Below, piece after piece: positions 26,428 through 34,625 of a DNA stretch of 64,000 nucleotides. The position numbers and the translations under genes are program-made. The notes beneath the pieces were generated by a model. It was not told where the DNA came from and searched no databases. It worked only from the letters and a program-made list of their open reading frames with translations. The stretch's first letter is position 1, and the number at the start of each line of letters is the position of its first letter. Origin of the DNA: Bacteroidetes bacterium UBA1941 (GTDB taxonomy: Bacteria > Bacteroidota > Bacteroidia > Chitinophagales > LD1); NCBI GenBank assembly GCA_002336805.1, contig DDEZ01000009.1, positions 15,466-79,465 of the forward strand. Direction: 5' to 3'.

Positions 26428-27801
26428 ATGAAAAAAGTAATCTTTATCCTTATGACCGGCATGATGGCCCTGACCGGCTGTCACCAAGACCATAGCTCTC
26501 CGCTGCCCCAAGTCACTACGGCTGCTCCTATCCGCGTGAATGACAGCACCTATACCTGTGGCGGCACTGTAACAGACCAGGGCGGCAGCGCAGTGACAGA
26601 CCGCGGTGTAGTGGCAGGCCTCGCTGCTAATCCTGCTATAGATAATAGCAGCAGTGTAGTGATACCGATCGGCAGCGGCACGGGCCCCTTCAGCACACAG
26701 ATAGCTCCGTTCTATGCCGGGTATACCTATCACCTGCGCGCATACGCCAAAAATACGGCAGGTGTGTCATATGGTGCCGATGTCACAGTAGCGCCGGGCG
26801 GCGGCAATAATGGCGGTAGCTGCAATGTGATAGAGATCAGCAGCAATATCTCTACTGCTACCACATGGACTACCGGAAATGTCTACTACATCAAATCGTG
26901 GATCAATGTCAATGCGCCACTGGTGATACAGCCGGGCGTGATCATCAAATTCAAAGATGCCAACTGCGGCATGGAGATATATGCCAAAGTCACAGCCGAT
27001 GCCACAGCGGGCAATCCTATCGTGTTTACGTCCTACAAGGATGACAACTTCTGCGGAGACAATAATGGTGACGGCTCGGCTACCACGCCAGCCAAGGGCG
27101 ACTGGGGCTACATCAATATGCGCGGCGATCAGCACGGTTCGCTCTTCAGGTACTGCCAGTTTCTCTATGGTGGGGGTGCCGGTGGCAATGTAGTGATAGC
27201 CAACACAGGTACAGGCAATATTCATGACTTCACTTTTGACCACTGTACCTTTGCGCATACTTATGGTGACAACCATGATTATAAGGCGGCCTTTGCAGGA
27301 TCTGATATGAAGGACCCAAGTGTGAGCGTACTGACCAATAATATTTTCTATGATAATGCGATACCTATATACATAGCGAGCTACTATGCGATGGATCCTA
27401 GCAACATCTACCACAATCCCGCAGACCCATCCCAGACCAATCAATATAATGGCATTTATGTATGGTCGTACGGACTGGCAGGCAAGACCGTGACCTACAA
27501 CGAAGATGAAGTGCCATATGTCCTTTCTCAAGGACTCGGCGCCGGTGGGTCCGGCCAGCTCTTCAGTGTAGGCCCTAATGTTACTATCAAGCTTCCTGTA
27601 GGCGCAGGGTATTCGATCACAGGCTATGCTGCAAATTTTGCCATAGATCCCAGTGCAGTGTTCACATCACTACGCGATGACGCCCACGGCGGAGATACCA
27701 ATGGTGATGGTAGCGCATCGAGCCCTGCTACGGGAGACTGGACAGGCGTCAAGATCGACCAGACCTGGTATACGACCAATGTATTTTACAGCACTCATTA
27801 A
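26428..27801 (+). CDS. Exported lipoprotein, beta-helix-like
   Basis: A 457-residue protein starting at the ATG at 26428 with a lipoprotein signal (MKKVIFILMTGMMALTGC, lipobox LTGC). The N-terminal 100 residues resemble a fibronectin/Ig-like domain ('YTCGGTVTDQGGSAVTDRG'). The remainder looks like a right-handed parallel beta-helix. A calcium-type loop occurs twice: 'CGDNNGDGSATTPAKGDW' and 'GGDTNGDGSASSPATGDW', about 220 residues apart, suggesting an internal duplication. No catalytic residues are obvious. It is probably anchored at the outer membrane; a glycan-binding role is a guess. Confidence 0.75.
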   Translation: MKKVIFILMTGMMALTGCHQDHSSPLPQVTTAAPIRVNDSTYTCGGTVTDQGGSAVTDRGVVAGLAANPAIDNSSSVVIPIGSGTGPFSTQIAPFYAGYTYHLRAYAKNTAGVSYGADVTVAPGGGNNGGSCNVIEISSNISTATTWTTGNVYYIKSWINVNAPLVIQPGVIIKFKDANCGMEIYAKVTADATAGNPIVFTSYKDDNFCGDNNGDGSATTPAKGDWGYINMRGDQHGSLFRYCQFLYGGGAGGNVVIANTGTGNIHDFTFDHCTFAHTYGDNHDYKAAFAGSDMKDPSVSVLTNNIFYDNAIPIYIASYYAMDPSNIYHNPADPSQTNQYNGIYVWSYGLAGKTVTYNEDEVPYVLSQGLGAGGSGQLFSVGPNVTIKLPVGAGYSITGYAANFAIDPSAVFTSLRDDAHGGDTNGDGSASSPATGDWTGVKIDQTWYTTNVFYSTH

Positions 27802-27809
27802 GAAACACT

Positions 27810-27864
27810 AAACCCGGGAGCGCAAAAGGCAGCGGAGCATTCCGCTTGCCCTTTGGCCCGGTTT
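27810..27864 (+). terminator. Long imperfect hairpin between two exported-protein genes
   Basis: The inner stem GCGGA/TCCGC (27832-27836 with 27841-27845, GCAT loop) is extended by GGCA/TGCC, AAA/TTT and the outer AAACC/GGTTT pairs. It ends 16 bases before the next start codon. Only a short T run follows, so it may terminate poorly or act as a 5' stabilising or processing structure for the downstream message. Confidence 0.5.
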
Positions 27865-27880
27865 CAAAATATCATTTATC

Positions 27881-29524
27881 ATGAAAGCAACATTCCTCAA
27901 TATCGTCGGTGCATTCGCGCTGCTCACCACCAGCCTCATCACTCGTGGCCAGTCTCCCGTCATCATCAAGGATGTAAACCCCGGCAGTTTTGACGGCGTG
28001 GTCACCCAAACACATCTGCGTGTAGGAGACAAAATATACTTCTGGGGCAATGATGGGGTGACTGGCAATGAGCTCTGGGTCACTGACGGCACAGCAGCAG
28101 GCACCACGCTGGTCAAGGAGATCATCCCCGGGCCTAATGGCGCTCTGGCTATGGATATGATTAGCACCTATCAGGGGAAGCTGATATTCATGGCAGACGA
28201 CAGCACGCATGGTCGCGAACCATGGATCAGCGATGGTACGGCTGCGGGCACCTTCATGCTGGCTGATATCAATCCGGGCACAGGTCATAGCATTCCCGCT
28301 TATGCGAAAGAGTGTCTCGGCAAGCTCTACTTTCAGGCGGATGATGGCACGCATGGGCAGGAGCCGTGGGTGAGCGATGGCACTGCTGCAGGCACACAGC
28401 TACTGGCAGACGTGCAGACGGGTTTTGGCAGTAGCGGCCCGAGGTACTTTACAGAGTTTAATGGCGCGGTCTATTTTCAAACCTACACCACTACCTATGG
28501 CTATGAGCCATGGGTGACCACAGGCAGTGGTGCTACACTATATCAGGATTTGCAGCCCGGCTTCGCAGATGGTGGCTTCTCCACACCGTGTGTTTACAAT
28601 GGCAAAATGTACTTCGGAGGCTACTCCACTGCCAATGGAATGGAACTCTGGGTCACAGATGGACAGCCGGCTAATACCGCTTTATTTATGGATCTGAATC
28701 CGGGCATAGCGAGTGGCTTTGCCGATGGCGCTATAGACACTATGGGTGGCAAATTGTTTTTCAATGGTTCGGATGGCGCACACGGTTTCGAGCTATGGGC
28801 GTCAGACGGTACGGTGGCAGGTACGGCTATGGTCAAAGACATAGATCCATCTGGCAGTGGTAGTTTTCCTGACCACTATATGAGGCTGGGTAATAAACTG
28901 ATCTATATAGCCGGTGAGGGCATAGACATCAAAAACCTATGGGCTACAGATCTCACCACGCTCTCCACTGAAAAGATATCCGTCTATACTCCCGGCATGG
29001 GCAACTGGGTCAAATATCCTAGCATATGGCGCGACAGTATCTACTACTTTGACTATGGCACCTACAATGGTAGCGCCTATCTGAATGACCTCTACGTGAC
29101 CGCCGGAGATAGTGCCTCTGTGCGCAAGATAAACCGGCTCAGCATGCAGGATGCGATCAATACAAACAGCTGGCTGGACGCCACTAGCCGTGGTATAGTC
29201 TATCGCGCAAAATATGATGTAGGTACAGGCTATGAACTTTACACCCTCGATATCCCCACTTCTATCGGCATAGCTGCGACGGAGCAGCAGCACCAGCGTA
29301 TCTACCCCAATCCTGTATCCAGCGCACTCTATTGCGCTACGTCTTTACCATTTTATAAAGCCGAATGGAGCATCAGCGATCAGCTGGGCAGGACGGCACT
29401 ATGGGATGCGGGCCAGAGCGGAGATCTTTTGCATATGAATGTCGTATCCCTGCCGGCAGGTATATACATCCTGCACATCAAAGATGGAGACAGAGAGATT
29501 TTCCAGAAGTTTCTGAAAGAATAA
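27881..29524 (+). CDS. Type IX-secreted protein with 'DGTAAGT' repeats
   Basis: A 547-residue protein with a signal peptide (MKATFLNIVGAFALLTTSLI) and a C-terminal type IX sorting domain (about 465-547: 'RIYPNPVSSALY', 'LPAGIYILHI'). Between them are about seven repeats of roughly 48 residues marked by 'ELWVTDGTAAGT' and variants such as 'EPWISDGTAAGT' and 'ELWASDGTVAGT', with 'DINPG' loops. These are ELWxxDGT repeats common in Bacteroidota surface proteins and expected to fold as a beta-propeller or solenoid. Cargo of the PorV/PorU pathway; ligand unknown. Confidence 0.88.
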   Translation: MKATFLNIVGAFALLTTSLITRGQSPVIIKDVNPGSFDGVVTQTHLRVGDKIYFWGNDGVTGNELWVTDGTAAGTTLVKEIIPGPNGALAMDMISTYQGKLIFMADDSTHGREPWISDGTAAGTFMLADINPGTGHSIPAYAKECLGKLYFQADDGTHGQEPWVSDGTAAGTQLLADVQTGFGSSGPRYFTEFNGAVYFQTYTTTYGYEPWVTTGSGATLYQDLQPGFADGGFSTPCVYNGKMYFGGYSTANGMELWVTDGQPANTALFMDLNPGIASGFADGAIDTMGGKLFFNGSDGAHGFELWASDGTVAGTAMVKDIDPSGSGSFPDHYMRLGNKLIYIAGEGIDIKNLWATDLTTLSTEKISVYTPGMGNWVKYPSIWRDSIYYFDYGTYNGSAYLNDLYVTAGDSASVRKINRLSMQDAINTNSWLDATSRGIVYRAKYDVGTGYELYTLDIPTSIGIAATEQQHQRIYPNPVSSALYCATSLPFYKAEWSISDQLGRTALWDAGQSGDLLHMNVVSLPAGIYILHIKDGDREIFQKFLKE

Positions 29525-29530
29525 AGATAG

Positions 29531-30829
29531 CTACTCACCTATCACTGCACCGAGTGCTGTAAGGAGCCCTTTGGCCTTGAGCAGCATCTCGTCATACTCT
29601 GATTGTGGGTCGGCGTCATAGGTGATGGCTCCGCCCACCTGTATAGAAAGGTATTGTGCAGCGACATCATAATATATACTGCGAATGACGACATTCAGGT
29701 CAAAGTCGCCGGCAGGGGTGAAATAGCCGACGCTTCCCGAGTATAGTCCACGGCGCTGGTCCTCATACGCCTCGATGTTTTTCATTACTTCTACCTTTGG
29801 CGCACCTGTCATGCTGCCCATGGGGAAAGCGTGGCGGATGATATCTACGGGATGCACCTCCTCTCCCACTGTGGCGGTGACAGTCGATATCATCTGATGC
29901 ACCGTAGCGAACTCATAGATACCGAATAGCTCTTCTACTTTTACGGAGCCTGTCTCTGCTGTATGCGCGAGGTCATTGCGTACGAGGTCCACTATCATGA
30001 CGTTTTCGGCGCGTTCTTTTTCGCTCTGGAGGAGGGAAGCTTTTAGTTGTTGGTCTTCTTCTGTGTTAGCGCCTTTGCGGGTGGTACCTTTGATGGGCTG
30101 GGAGATAATCTTGTTGCCTTGCTTTCTCAGGAAGCGCTCGGGGCTGGCGCAGAGCATGTATTTGTCGCCTAGCTTGAAGAAAGAACTAAACGGTGCGCGG
30201 GCTGCGACATTCAGTTTCTCAAATACTAACAGCGGATCGATCGCTGTCTGCTCTGCGTAGAACTCGCAGCAATAGTTCATCTCGTAGAAATCTCCGGCTA
30301 CGATCTGGTCTTTAATGCGGGAGACGTTGGTGAGGTATTGGTGCTTTGCTGTGCGCGCCGTAAGGGTCAACGGTCGACGGTCAACGGTCGACGAATCGCC
30401 GCTAGTAATATTCATTATCCGCTCGTATAGATCGAACGCCTCGGGATAGTTGCGGTTGATGGTCACTTTGCCGGCACGGCACTCGATGATGTAGCGTGGC
30501 TTGCAAAAATACATCAATGGCCAGTGCATGCCATCATGATTGGCACTGGTGAGGTGCTCTACCTGATCTTTGAGCTCATAGGTGAGGAAGCCGAAGACCT
30601 TGTCACTGATATTGGTGGTAAATTTCTTGAGTGCCTCAAAACTATCCGTGCGGTCTGAGCAGAAATCCCAGGCATCTACGGCTAGTATCCACTCTACGGA
30701 GGAATATTTATCGAGCTGATAGTCGCAGCTATCGAGCAGGCAGACGGTCTGGAACTGTGCAGCCCAGCGCAGTGCGTTCCTCTTGAAAAGAGCAACATCT
30801 GCGACGGGGAATGTAGTAGTATCTGCCAC
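29531..30829 (-). CDS. pabB: Aminodeoxychorismate synthase component I
   Basis: A 432-residue chorismate-binding enzyme; PabB makes 4-amino-4-deoxychorismate for folate. The C-terminal catalytic domain has 'GDFYEMNYCCEF', 'ASPERFL', 'PIKGTTRKG' with the lysine typical of ADC synthases, 'MIVDLVRNDLA' and 'GSMTGAPKVEVM'. The N-terminal domain is divergent, as in Bacteroidota PabB. Residues about 146-156 are encoded by two tandem copies of a 14-base repeat (see the repeat entry). No glutamine amidotransferase gene (pabA) is adjacent. Anthranilate synthase component I is the alternative, less likely from the length and motif. Confidence 0.87.
   Translation of the reverse strand: MADTTTFPVADVALFKRNALRWAAQFQTVCLLDSCDYQLDKYSSVEWILAVDAWDFCSDRTDSFEALKKFTTNISDKVFGFLTYELKDQVEHLTSANHDGMHWPLMYFCKPRYIIECRAGKVTINRNYPEAFDLYERIMNITSGDSSTVDRRPLTLTARTAKHQYLTNVSRIKDQIVAGDFYEMNYCCEFYAEQTAIDPLLVFEKLNVAARAPFSSFFKLGDKYMLCASPERFLRKQGNKIISQPIKGTTRKGANTEEDQQLKASLLQSEKERAENVMIVDLVRNDLAHTAETGSVKVEELFGIYEFATVHQMISTVTATVGEEVHPVDIIRHAFPMGSMTGAPKVEVMKNIEAYEDQRRGLYSGSVGYFTPAGDFDLNVVIRSIYYDVAAQYLSIQVGGAITYDADPQSEYDEMLLKAKGLLTALGAVIGE
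30365..30392. repeat. Tandem 14-bp repeat inside pabB
   Basis: GGTCAACGGTCGAC occurs twice back to back (30365-30378, 30379-30392). The length 28 is not a multiple of 3, but the reading frame stays open through it, encoding part of the 'SSTVDRRPLTLT' linker between the two halves of PabB. Confidence 0.85.
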
Positions 30830-30878
30830 CTGCGAAATTGTATTTCAGCCAACTGCCACCCGGCAACTGACAACCGAC

Positions 30879-32099
30879 TTAGCCTCTGATAGCCTTGATG
30901 CCCGGCAGTTCCTTGCCCTCAAAGTATTCTAGCAATGCGCCGCCGCCGGTGGAGACATAGCTCACCTTGTCAGCGAGACCAAACTGATTGACAGCGGCCA
31001 CAGAGTCACCACCGCCTACCAAGCTAAATGCTCCGTTCTGCGTAGCAGCGGCTACGGCTTCTGCCACAGCTTTGGTACCTTTCTGGAATTTCTCCATCTC
31101 GAAGACACCCATCGGACCATTCCAGAGTATGGTCTTAGAGTTCTTGATCACATCAGAAAATTCTGCTATCGCCTTCTCTCCTATGTCGAGGCCCATCCAG
31201 CCATCAGGGATATTATTGTTATACGCCTCTTTGCTATCTGCATCATTGGCAAATTTATCCGCTACGATAGAGTCTACCGGCAGGAGTATCTTGCAGCCTT
31301 TCGCAGCGGCTTTGGCCAGCACTTCTTTGGCTGTGTCCAGGCGGTCATCTTCTACGAGAGAGTTGCCGATATTACCACCTTGAGCTTTAAAGAAAGTGTA
31401 AGCCATGCCACCACCTATGATGATATTGTCGGCCTTAGGAATCAGGTTCTCTATGATGAGCATCTTGTCAGACACTTTAGCTCCGCCGAGGATAGCAGTG
31501 AAAGGCTTCTCAGCACTCTGTATTACTTTATCTGCATTCTTGATCTCAGCTGCCATCAGGTAGCCAAACATCTTCTTATCTTCTGTATAGTAATTGGCCA
31601 CAATAGTGGTAGAGGCGTGTGCACGATGTGCTGTACCGAAAGCATCATTCACATATATATCGCCATGCTTAGACAGCTTTTCAGCAAAGCCGGCATCTCC
31701 CTTCTCTTCTTCTTTGTAGAATCGGAGATTCTCCAGCAGGATCACTTCACCTGGTTTCAGTGCAGCAGACAGACTGAATGCCTCCTCTCCTATGCAGTCA
31801 CCGGCAAACCTGACCTCTACGCCCAGCAGCTCAGAGGTGCGGGCCACGACATTTTTCAGTGTATGCTTGGCATAGTCTACAGTACCATCTTCTTTCAGCT
31901 TCTTTAGCGGGCGGCCCAGGTGACTCATGAGGACTACAGCGCCGCCATCTTTCAGTATCTTCTGTATGGTAGGCACAGCGGCACGGATGCGGCTATCGTC
32001 AGTGACGTTGTATTGCTTATCCAGAGGCACATTGAAATCTACGCGTATCAGGGCCTTGTGTCCGGAGAAATTGAGCGAGTCGATAGTCTTGATGTCCAT
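30879..32099 (-). CDS. pgk: Phosphoglycerate kinase
   Basis: A 406-residue monomeric enzyme that moves phosphate from 1,3-bisphosphoglycerate to ADP. It has 'ALIRVDFNVPLD', 'LMSHLGRP', 'LLENLRFYKEEE', 'NDAFGTAHRAHAS', 'ILGGAKVSDK', 'WNGPMGVFE' and the C-terminal 'GGGDSVAAV' and 'STGGGALLEY', all expected. Length is normal. A -7 box lies 25 bases upstream. The gene is transcribed away from the tRNA-Glu gene. It is not in a glycolytic operon here. Confidence 0.97.
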   Translation of the reverse strand: MDIKTIDSLNFSGHKALIRVDFNVPLDKQYNVTDDSRIRAAVPTIQKILKDGGAVVLMSHLGRPLKKLKEDGTVDYAKHTLKNVVARTSELLGVEVRFAGDCIGEEAFSLSAALKPGEVILLENLRFYKEEEKGDAGFAEKLSKHGDIYVNDAFGTAHRAHASTTIVANYYTEDKKMFGYLMAAEIKNADKVIQSAEKPFTAILGGAKVSDKMLIIENLIPKADNIIIGGGMAYTFFKAQGGNIGNSLVEDDRLDTAKEVLAKAAAKGCKILLPVDSIVADKFANDADSKEAYNNNIPDGWMGLDIGEKAIAEFSDVIKNSKTILWNGPMGVFEMEKFQKGTKAVAEAVAAATQNGAFSLVGGGDSVAAVNQFGLADKVSYVSTGGGALLEYFEGKELPGIKAIRG

Positions 32100-32123
32100 T
32101 GAGTGTTGATAGTTTTGTGATGG

Positions 32124-32131
32124 CTAAAATA
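32124..32131 (-). promoter_or_regulatory. Probable -7 box of pgk
   Basis: Minus strand TATTTTAG (7 of 8 matches to TAnnTTTG), 24 bases upstream of the pgk start codon, a usual distance in this phylum. Confidence 0.45.
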
Positions 32132-32171
32132 CTTTTTTGCAGAAAAATGTATGGCATTCCAAAGAAATTTC

Positions 32172-32179
32172 TACATTTG
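32172..32179 (+). promoter_or_regulatory. -7 box of tRNA-Glu
   Basis: TACATTTG matches TAnnTTTG fully and ends 28 bases before the mature 5' end of tRNA-Glu. Confidence 0.55.
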
Positions 32180-32207
32180 CGCTCCGCAACCACGGAAACG
32201 AAAGTTT

Positions 32208-32279
32208 GCCGCGTTCGTCTATCGGTTAGGACACCTCCCTTTCACGGAGGTAAGAGGGGTTCGACTCCCCTACGCGGTA
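32208..32279 (+). tRNA. tRNA-Glu (anticodon TTC)
   Basis: A full cloverleaf can be drawn. Acceptor GCCGCGT (32208-32214) pairs with ACGCGGT (32272-32278), with G-T at the top. The anticodon stem is CCTCC/GGAGG (32234-32238, 32246-32250) around the loop CTTTCAC, anticodon TTC at 32241-32243. The T arm is AGGGG-TTCGACT-CCCCT. The discriminator is A at 32279. CCA is not encoded. A hairpin terminator follows after 4 bases. Confidence 0.97.
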
Positions 32280-32283
32280 CTTG

Positions 32284-32316
32284 AGCCAATCATATTTTTT
32301 ATGGTTGGCTTTTTTA
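32284..32316 (+). terminator. Intrinsic terminator of tRNA-Glu
   Basis: A 10-bp stem (32284-32293 with 32301-32310, one G-T pair) and a T-rich 7-base loop are followed by TTTTT. It separates the tRNA from the small AT-hook gene. Confidence 0.88.
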
Positions 32317-32337
32317 TTTATACAATAAAACAATACG

Positions 32338-32535
32338 ATGAAGTCTCTTACTATCACATCAAATACGAATGAACTCGACGGCTCTCTGGTAGACACTATC
32401 AAGGCGCTATTCCCAAACAAAAACGTACGCATAGTAGTGCTGGCCGAGCAGGAAGAGGCACCGCAGATACGTATACTGCCTGCTCCGGCCAAAAAACGCG
32501 GCAGACCGTCTAAAAAGACTTCGTCAAAAGGCTAA
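32338..32535 (+). CDS. Small protein with C-terminal AT-hook motif
   Basis: A 65-residue protein. The N-terminal 45 residues look like a small beta-alpha-beta unit (MKSLTITSNTNELDG, 'VRIVVLAEQEE'). The C-terminus PAKKRGRPSKKTSSKG contains KRGRP, the core of an AT-hook, which binds the minor groove of AT-rich DNA. I do not recognise the family. It starts 21 bases after the tRNA terminator and is convergent with the DNA-repair-type pair. The coding signal (ATG start, neighbour-like codon use, charged tail) supports a real gene. A DNA-binding or antitoxin role is inference. Confidence 0.68.
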   Translation: MKSLTITSNTNELDGSLVDTIKALFPNKNVRIVVLAEQEEAPQIRILPAPAKKRGRPSKKTSSKG

Positions 32536-32545
32536 TACCGGGGTT

Positions 32546-33307
32546 TTACATCGGGCTTTTTTCCGTCAGGTGCTTCCAATACCGCTTTGGCACGTGACGG
32601 ATATGCAGCTTCATGTTCTTTCGGCTGGCTATGTTGGTGCTTTTAAAATATTGCTGCCACAAGGTCTGATATAAGGCTTCATTCTGATCCATCCATAAAA
32701 CGCTATCAGCACCCTGACTCTCCTCACTGAAAGTGATCGTGATGGTCTGCACCGTTTTCAGATCGTAGTAGATCCCAAAGCCCCTGCGAAGGTCATAGAT
32801 GATCCACTGCTGATCCGCATAGCGCTTCTCAAAATGCTCGCGTATGAGCGGTATCACATTGAAATCAGGCTCTATGCCATCATAAAAGATATTATCCTTT
32901 GTCAGTTTAAACCGGATGAACGCCTTCATCCGGTGCCGCTCGCGGTGCACCATGCGGTCTACGCGCTGCAGGCGCAATACCGCAAAATTGGAATAATCCT
33001 TTTCGATATTGCGCGGACTGGATAGCGCGTGGCGAATATAGGCAAGCATGGTATCCTCCTCCTGAAGCGTATCCGCCAGATAGGCATGGTAGATGGATTG
33101 CAATCCTTCACGTGATAGCTTTTTAGTCAAACCATCCCACACTCGTTTTGCCTTGACCTCGTCTGTATCTATGTGTATCGTCTTACCAAACATAACTGTC
33201 CCCGGCGCCTCCTTGCAGATATGTACATCTGTTAGTTTATATTCATAAACATAGAATACAGCAGAGAGGAAGCCCTCAAATGTTTTATCATAGACCAGCA
33301 CGTCCAT
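32546..33307 (-). CDS. Putative DNA metabolism protein (DUF4130, TIGR03915 type)
   Basis: A 253-residue protein that begins MDVLVYDKTFEGFLSAVFY, the typical opening of the TIGR03915 family. Other family features are 'RHALSSPRNIEKDYSNFAVLRLQRVDRMVHRE', here given in two parts around 'NFAVLRL', and 'AFIRFKL'. The family occurs almost always beside the radical SAM protein found just upstream here and is thought to act with it in DNA repair or modification, but no reaction is known. Its start shares one base with the stop of that gene (TGATG). Confidence 0.85.
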   Translation of the reverse strand: MDVLVYDKTFEGFLSAVFYVYEYKLTDVHICKEAPGTVMFGKTIHIDTDEVKAKRVWDGLTKKLSREGLQSIYHAYLADTLQEEDTMLAYIRHALSSPRNIEKDYSNFAVLRLQRVDRMVHRERHRMKAFIRFKLTKDNIFYDGIEPDFNVIPLIREHFEKRYADQQWIIYDLRRGFGIYYDLKTVQTITITFSEESQGADSVLWMDQNEALYQTLWQQYFKSTNIASRKNMKLHIRHVPKRYWKHLTEKSPM

Positions 33308-34554
33308 CAGAAAATACTCAGCTGCTTTTGATGTAAAAGAAATTTGCCTGACGAGCCAGCGAGTATCAGTCCTTTGATCTGCATCTCGGTCAGGTCTCGC
33401 GTAGGCTCAGAGAGGCCGGCACAGGTGATGAAATGTTTGGCGCGGTTCATCGCGATGCCCATTTTCTTCAGGTGATCCCAGGTGAGCTGGCCAAATTTGC
33501 GGCCCTCTATGATCTTATTGATCGAGTGGAGCCCTATACCTGGCACGCGTAGCAGCAGGGATTTATCTGCCTTATTGATATCGAGGGGGAAGAGTGACAT
33601 ATTGCGCAGCGCCCAGCCCAGCTTGGGGTCTATCTCTGAGTCAAAGAATGGTATCGTCTCAGGCAGCAATTCATCTGTAGTAAAGCCATAGAAGCGCTGG
33701 AGCCAGTCCGCCTGGTAGAGCCTGTTTTCGCGCAGGAGGGGCACCTGTGATCCGAGTGCGGGAAGGCGGTTGTCATTGCTGATAGGTACATAGCCAGAGT
33801 AGTACACACGCTTCATTTTAAACTTATCGTAGAAAGCCGAGGCGACTTTCATTATATCGCGATCTGTCTCGCCTGTAGCGCCTACGATCACCTGCGTACT
33901 CTGCCCGGCTGGCACGAAGGTCGGCACCTTGCGGAGTACCTTGCGCTCGTCCTGGTATTGTGTGATCTCATTTGTGATCTGCCGGATGGGTACGATCATG
34001 TCCTCACGCTTCTTGTCAGGTGCCAGGAGTCTGAGACCTTCATTGGTAGGCATCTCGATATTCATACTGAGGCGGTCGGCATAGAGGCCCGCAGCATGCA
34101 TCAGGTCGGGGCTGGCGCCGGGTATAGATTTGAGATGTATATAGCCGTTAAAGTTTTGCTCCGTGCGTAGCTTCTTTGCGATCAGTACCATACGCTCCAT
34201 AGTGTAGTCGGCATTCTTCATGATGCCGGAGCTGAGAAATAATCCTTCGATGTAGTTCCTCCGATAGAAATTCATGGTCAGGTCTACCACCTCATCCACA
34301 CTAAAGCTTGTCCTCTTGATATCATTGCTCCGGCGGGTGACACAGTAGGCGCAATCATAGATGCAAATATTGCTCATGAGTATTTTGAGCAGTGAGACGC
34401 AGCGACCATCCTCCGTATAAGTATGGCAAATGCCACTGCCTGTATCGCCTAGTCCCTTGTCTTTATTCTTTCTCGTGCTACCGCTGGAGGAGCAGGACAC
34501 ATCATACTTAGCCGCATCGGCCAGTATCGCGAGCTTGGCCTGAATCTTTTCCAT
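33307..34554 (-). CDS. Putative DNA repair/modification radical SAM protein (TIGR03916 type)
   Basis: A 415-residue radical SAM enzyme. The iron-sulfur cluster motif is in 'NICIYDCAYC' (CxxxCxxC). An N-terminal segment (MEKIQAKLAILADAAKYDVS, then 'CSSSGSTRK') is family specific, and a C-terminal helix-hairpin-helix-like stretch 'LLLRVPGIGLHSINKI' suggests DNA binding. I took the ATG at 34554 as the start; the 12 residues upstream in frame are not family-like. With the DUF4130 gene it forms a conserved pair proposed for DNA repair; the lesion is unknown. Confidence 0.87.
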   Translation of the reverse strand: MEKIQAKLAILADAAKYDVSCSSSGSTRKNKDKGLGDTGSGICHTYTEDGRCVSLLKILMSNICIYDCAYCVTRRSNDIKRTSFSVDEVVDLTMNFYRRNYIEGLFLSSGIMKNADYTMERMVLIAKKLRTEQNFNGYIHLKSIPGASPDLMHAAGLYADRLSMNIEMPTNEGLRLLAPDKKREDMIVPIRQITNEITQYQDERKVLRKVPTFVPAGQSTQVIVGATGETDRDIMKVASAFYDKFKMKRVYYSGYVPISNDNRLPALGSQVPLLRENRLYQADWLQRFYGFTTDELLPETIPFFDSEIDPKLGWALRNMSLFPLDINKADKSLLLRVPGIGLHSINKIIEGRKFGQLTWDHLKKMGIAMNRAKHFITCAGLSEPTRDLTEMQIKGLILAGSSGKFLLHQKQLSIF

Positions 34555-34614
34555 AAAGCTAAAATAATTAGCATTTACTACAAACAACACAAAAGAAGCC
34601 GGTATTTTTCCACT

Positions 34615-34622
34615 TATATTTG
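34615..34622 (+). promoter_or_regulatory. -7 box directly before the GDPD start
   Basis: TATATTTG, a full consensus match, ends only three bases before the ATG at 34626. Transcription would then start at or next to the start codon, giving a leaderless or nearly leaderless message. Confidence 0.5.
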
Positions 34623-34625
34623 GGT

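Noticed and set aside
26767..27531. 254-codon minus-strand frame
   Set aside because: Antisense to the lipoprotein gene, where the sense frame has signal peptide and repeats.
32208..32279. tRNA-Glu as the attachment site of an integrative element
   Set aside because: No integrase, no repeated tRNA 3' end, and neighbours look like core genes.
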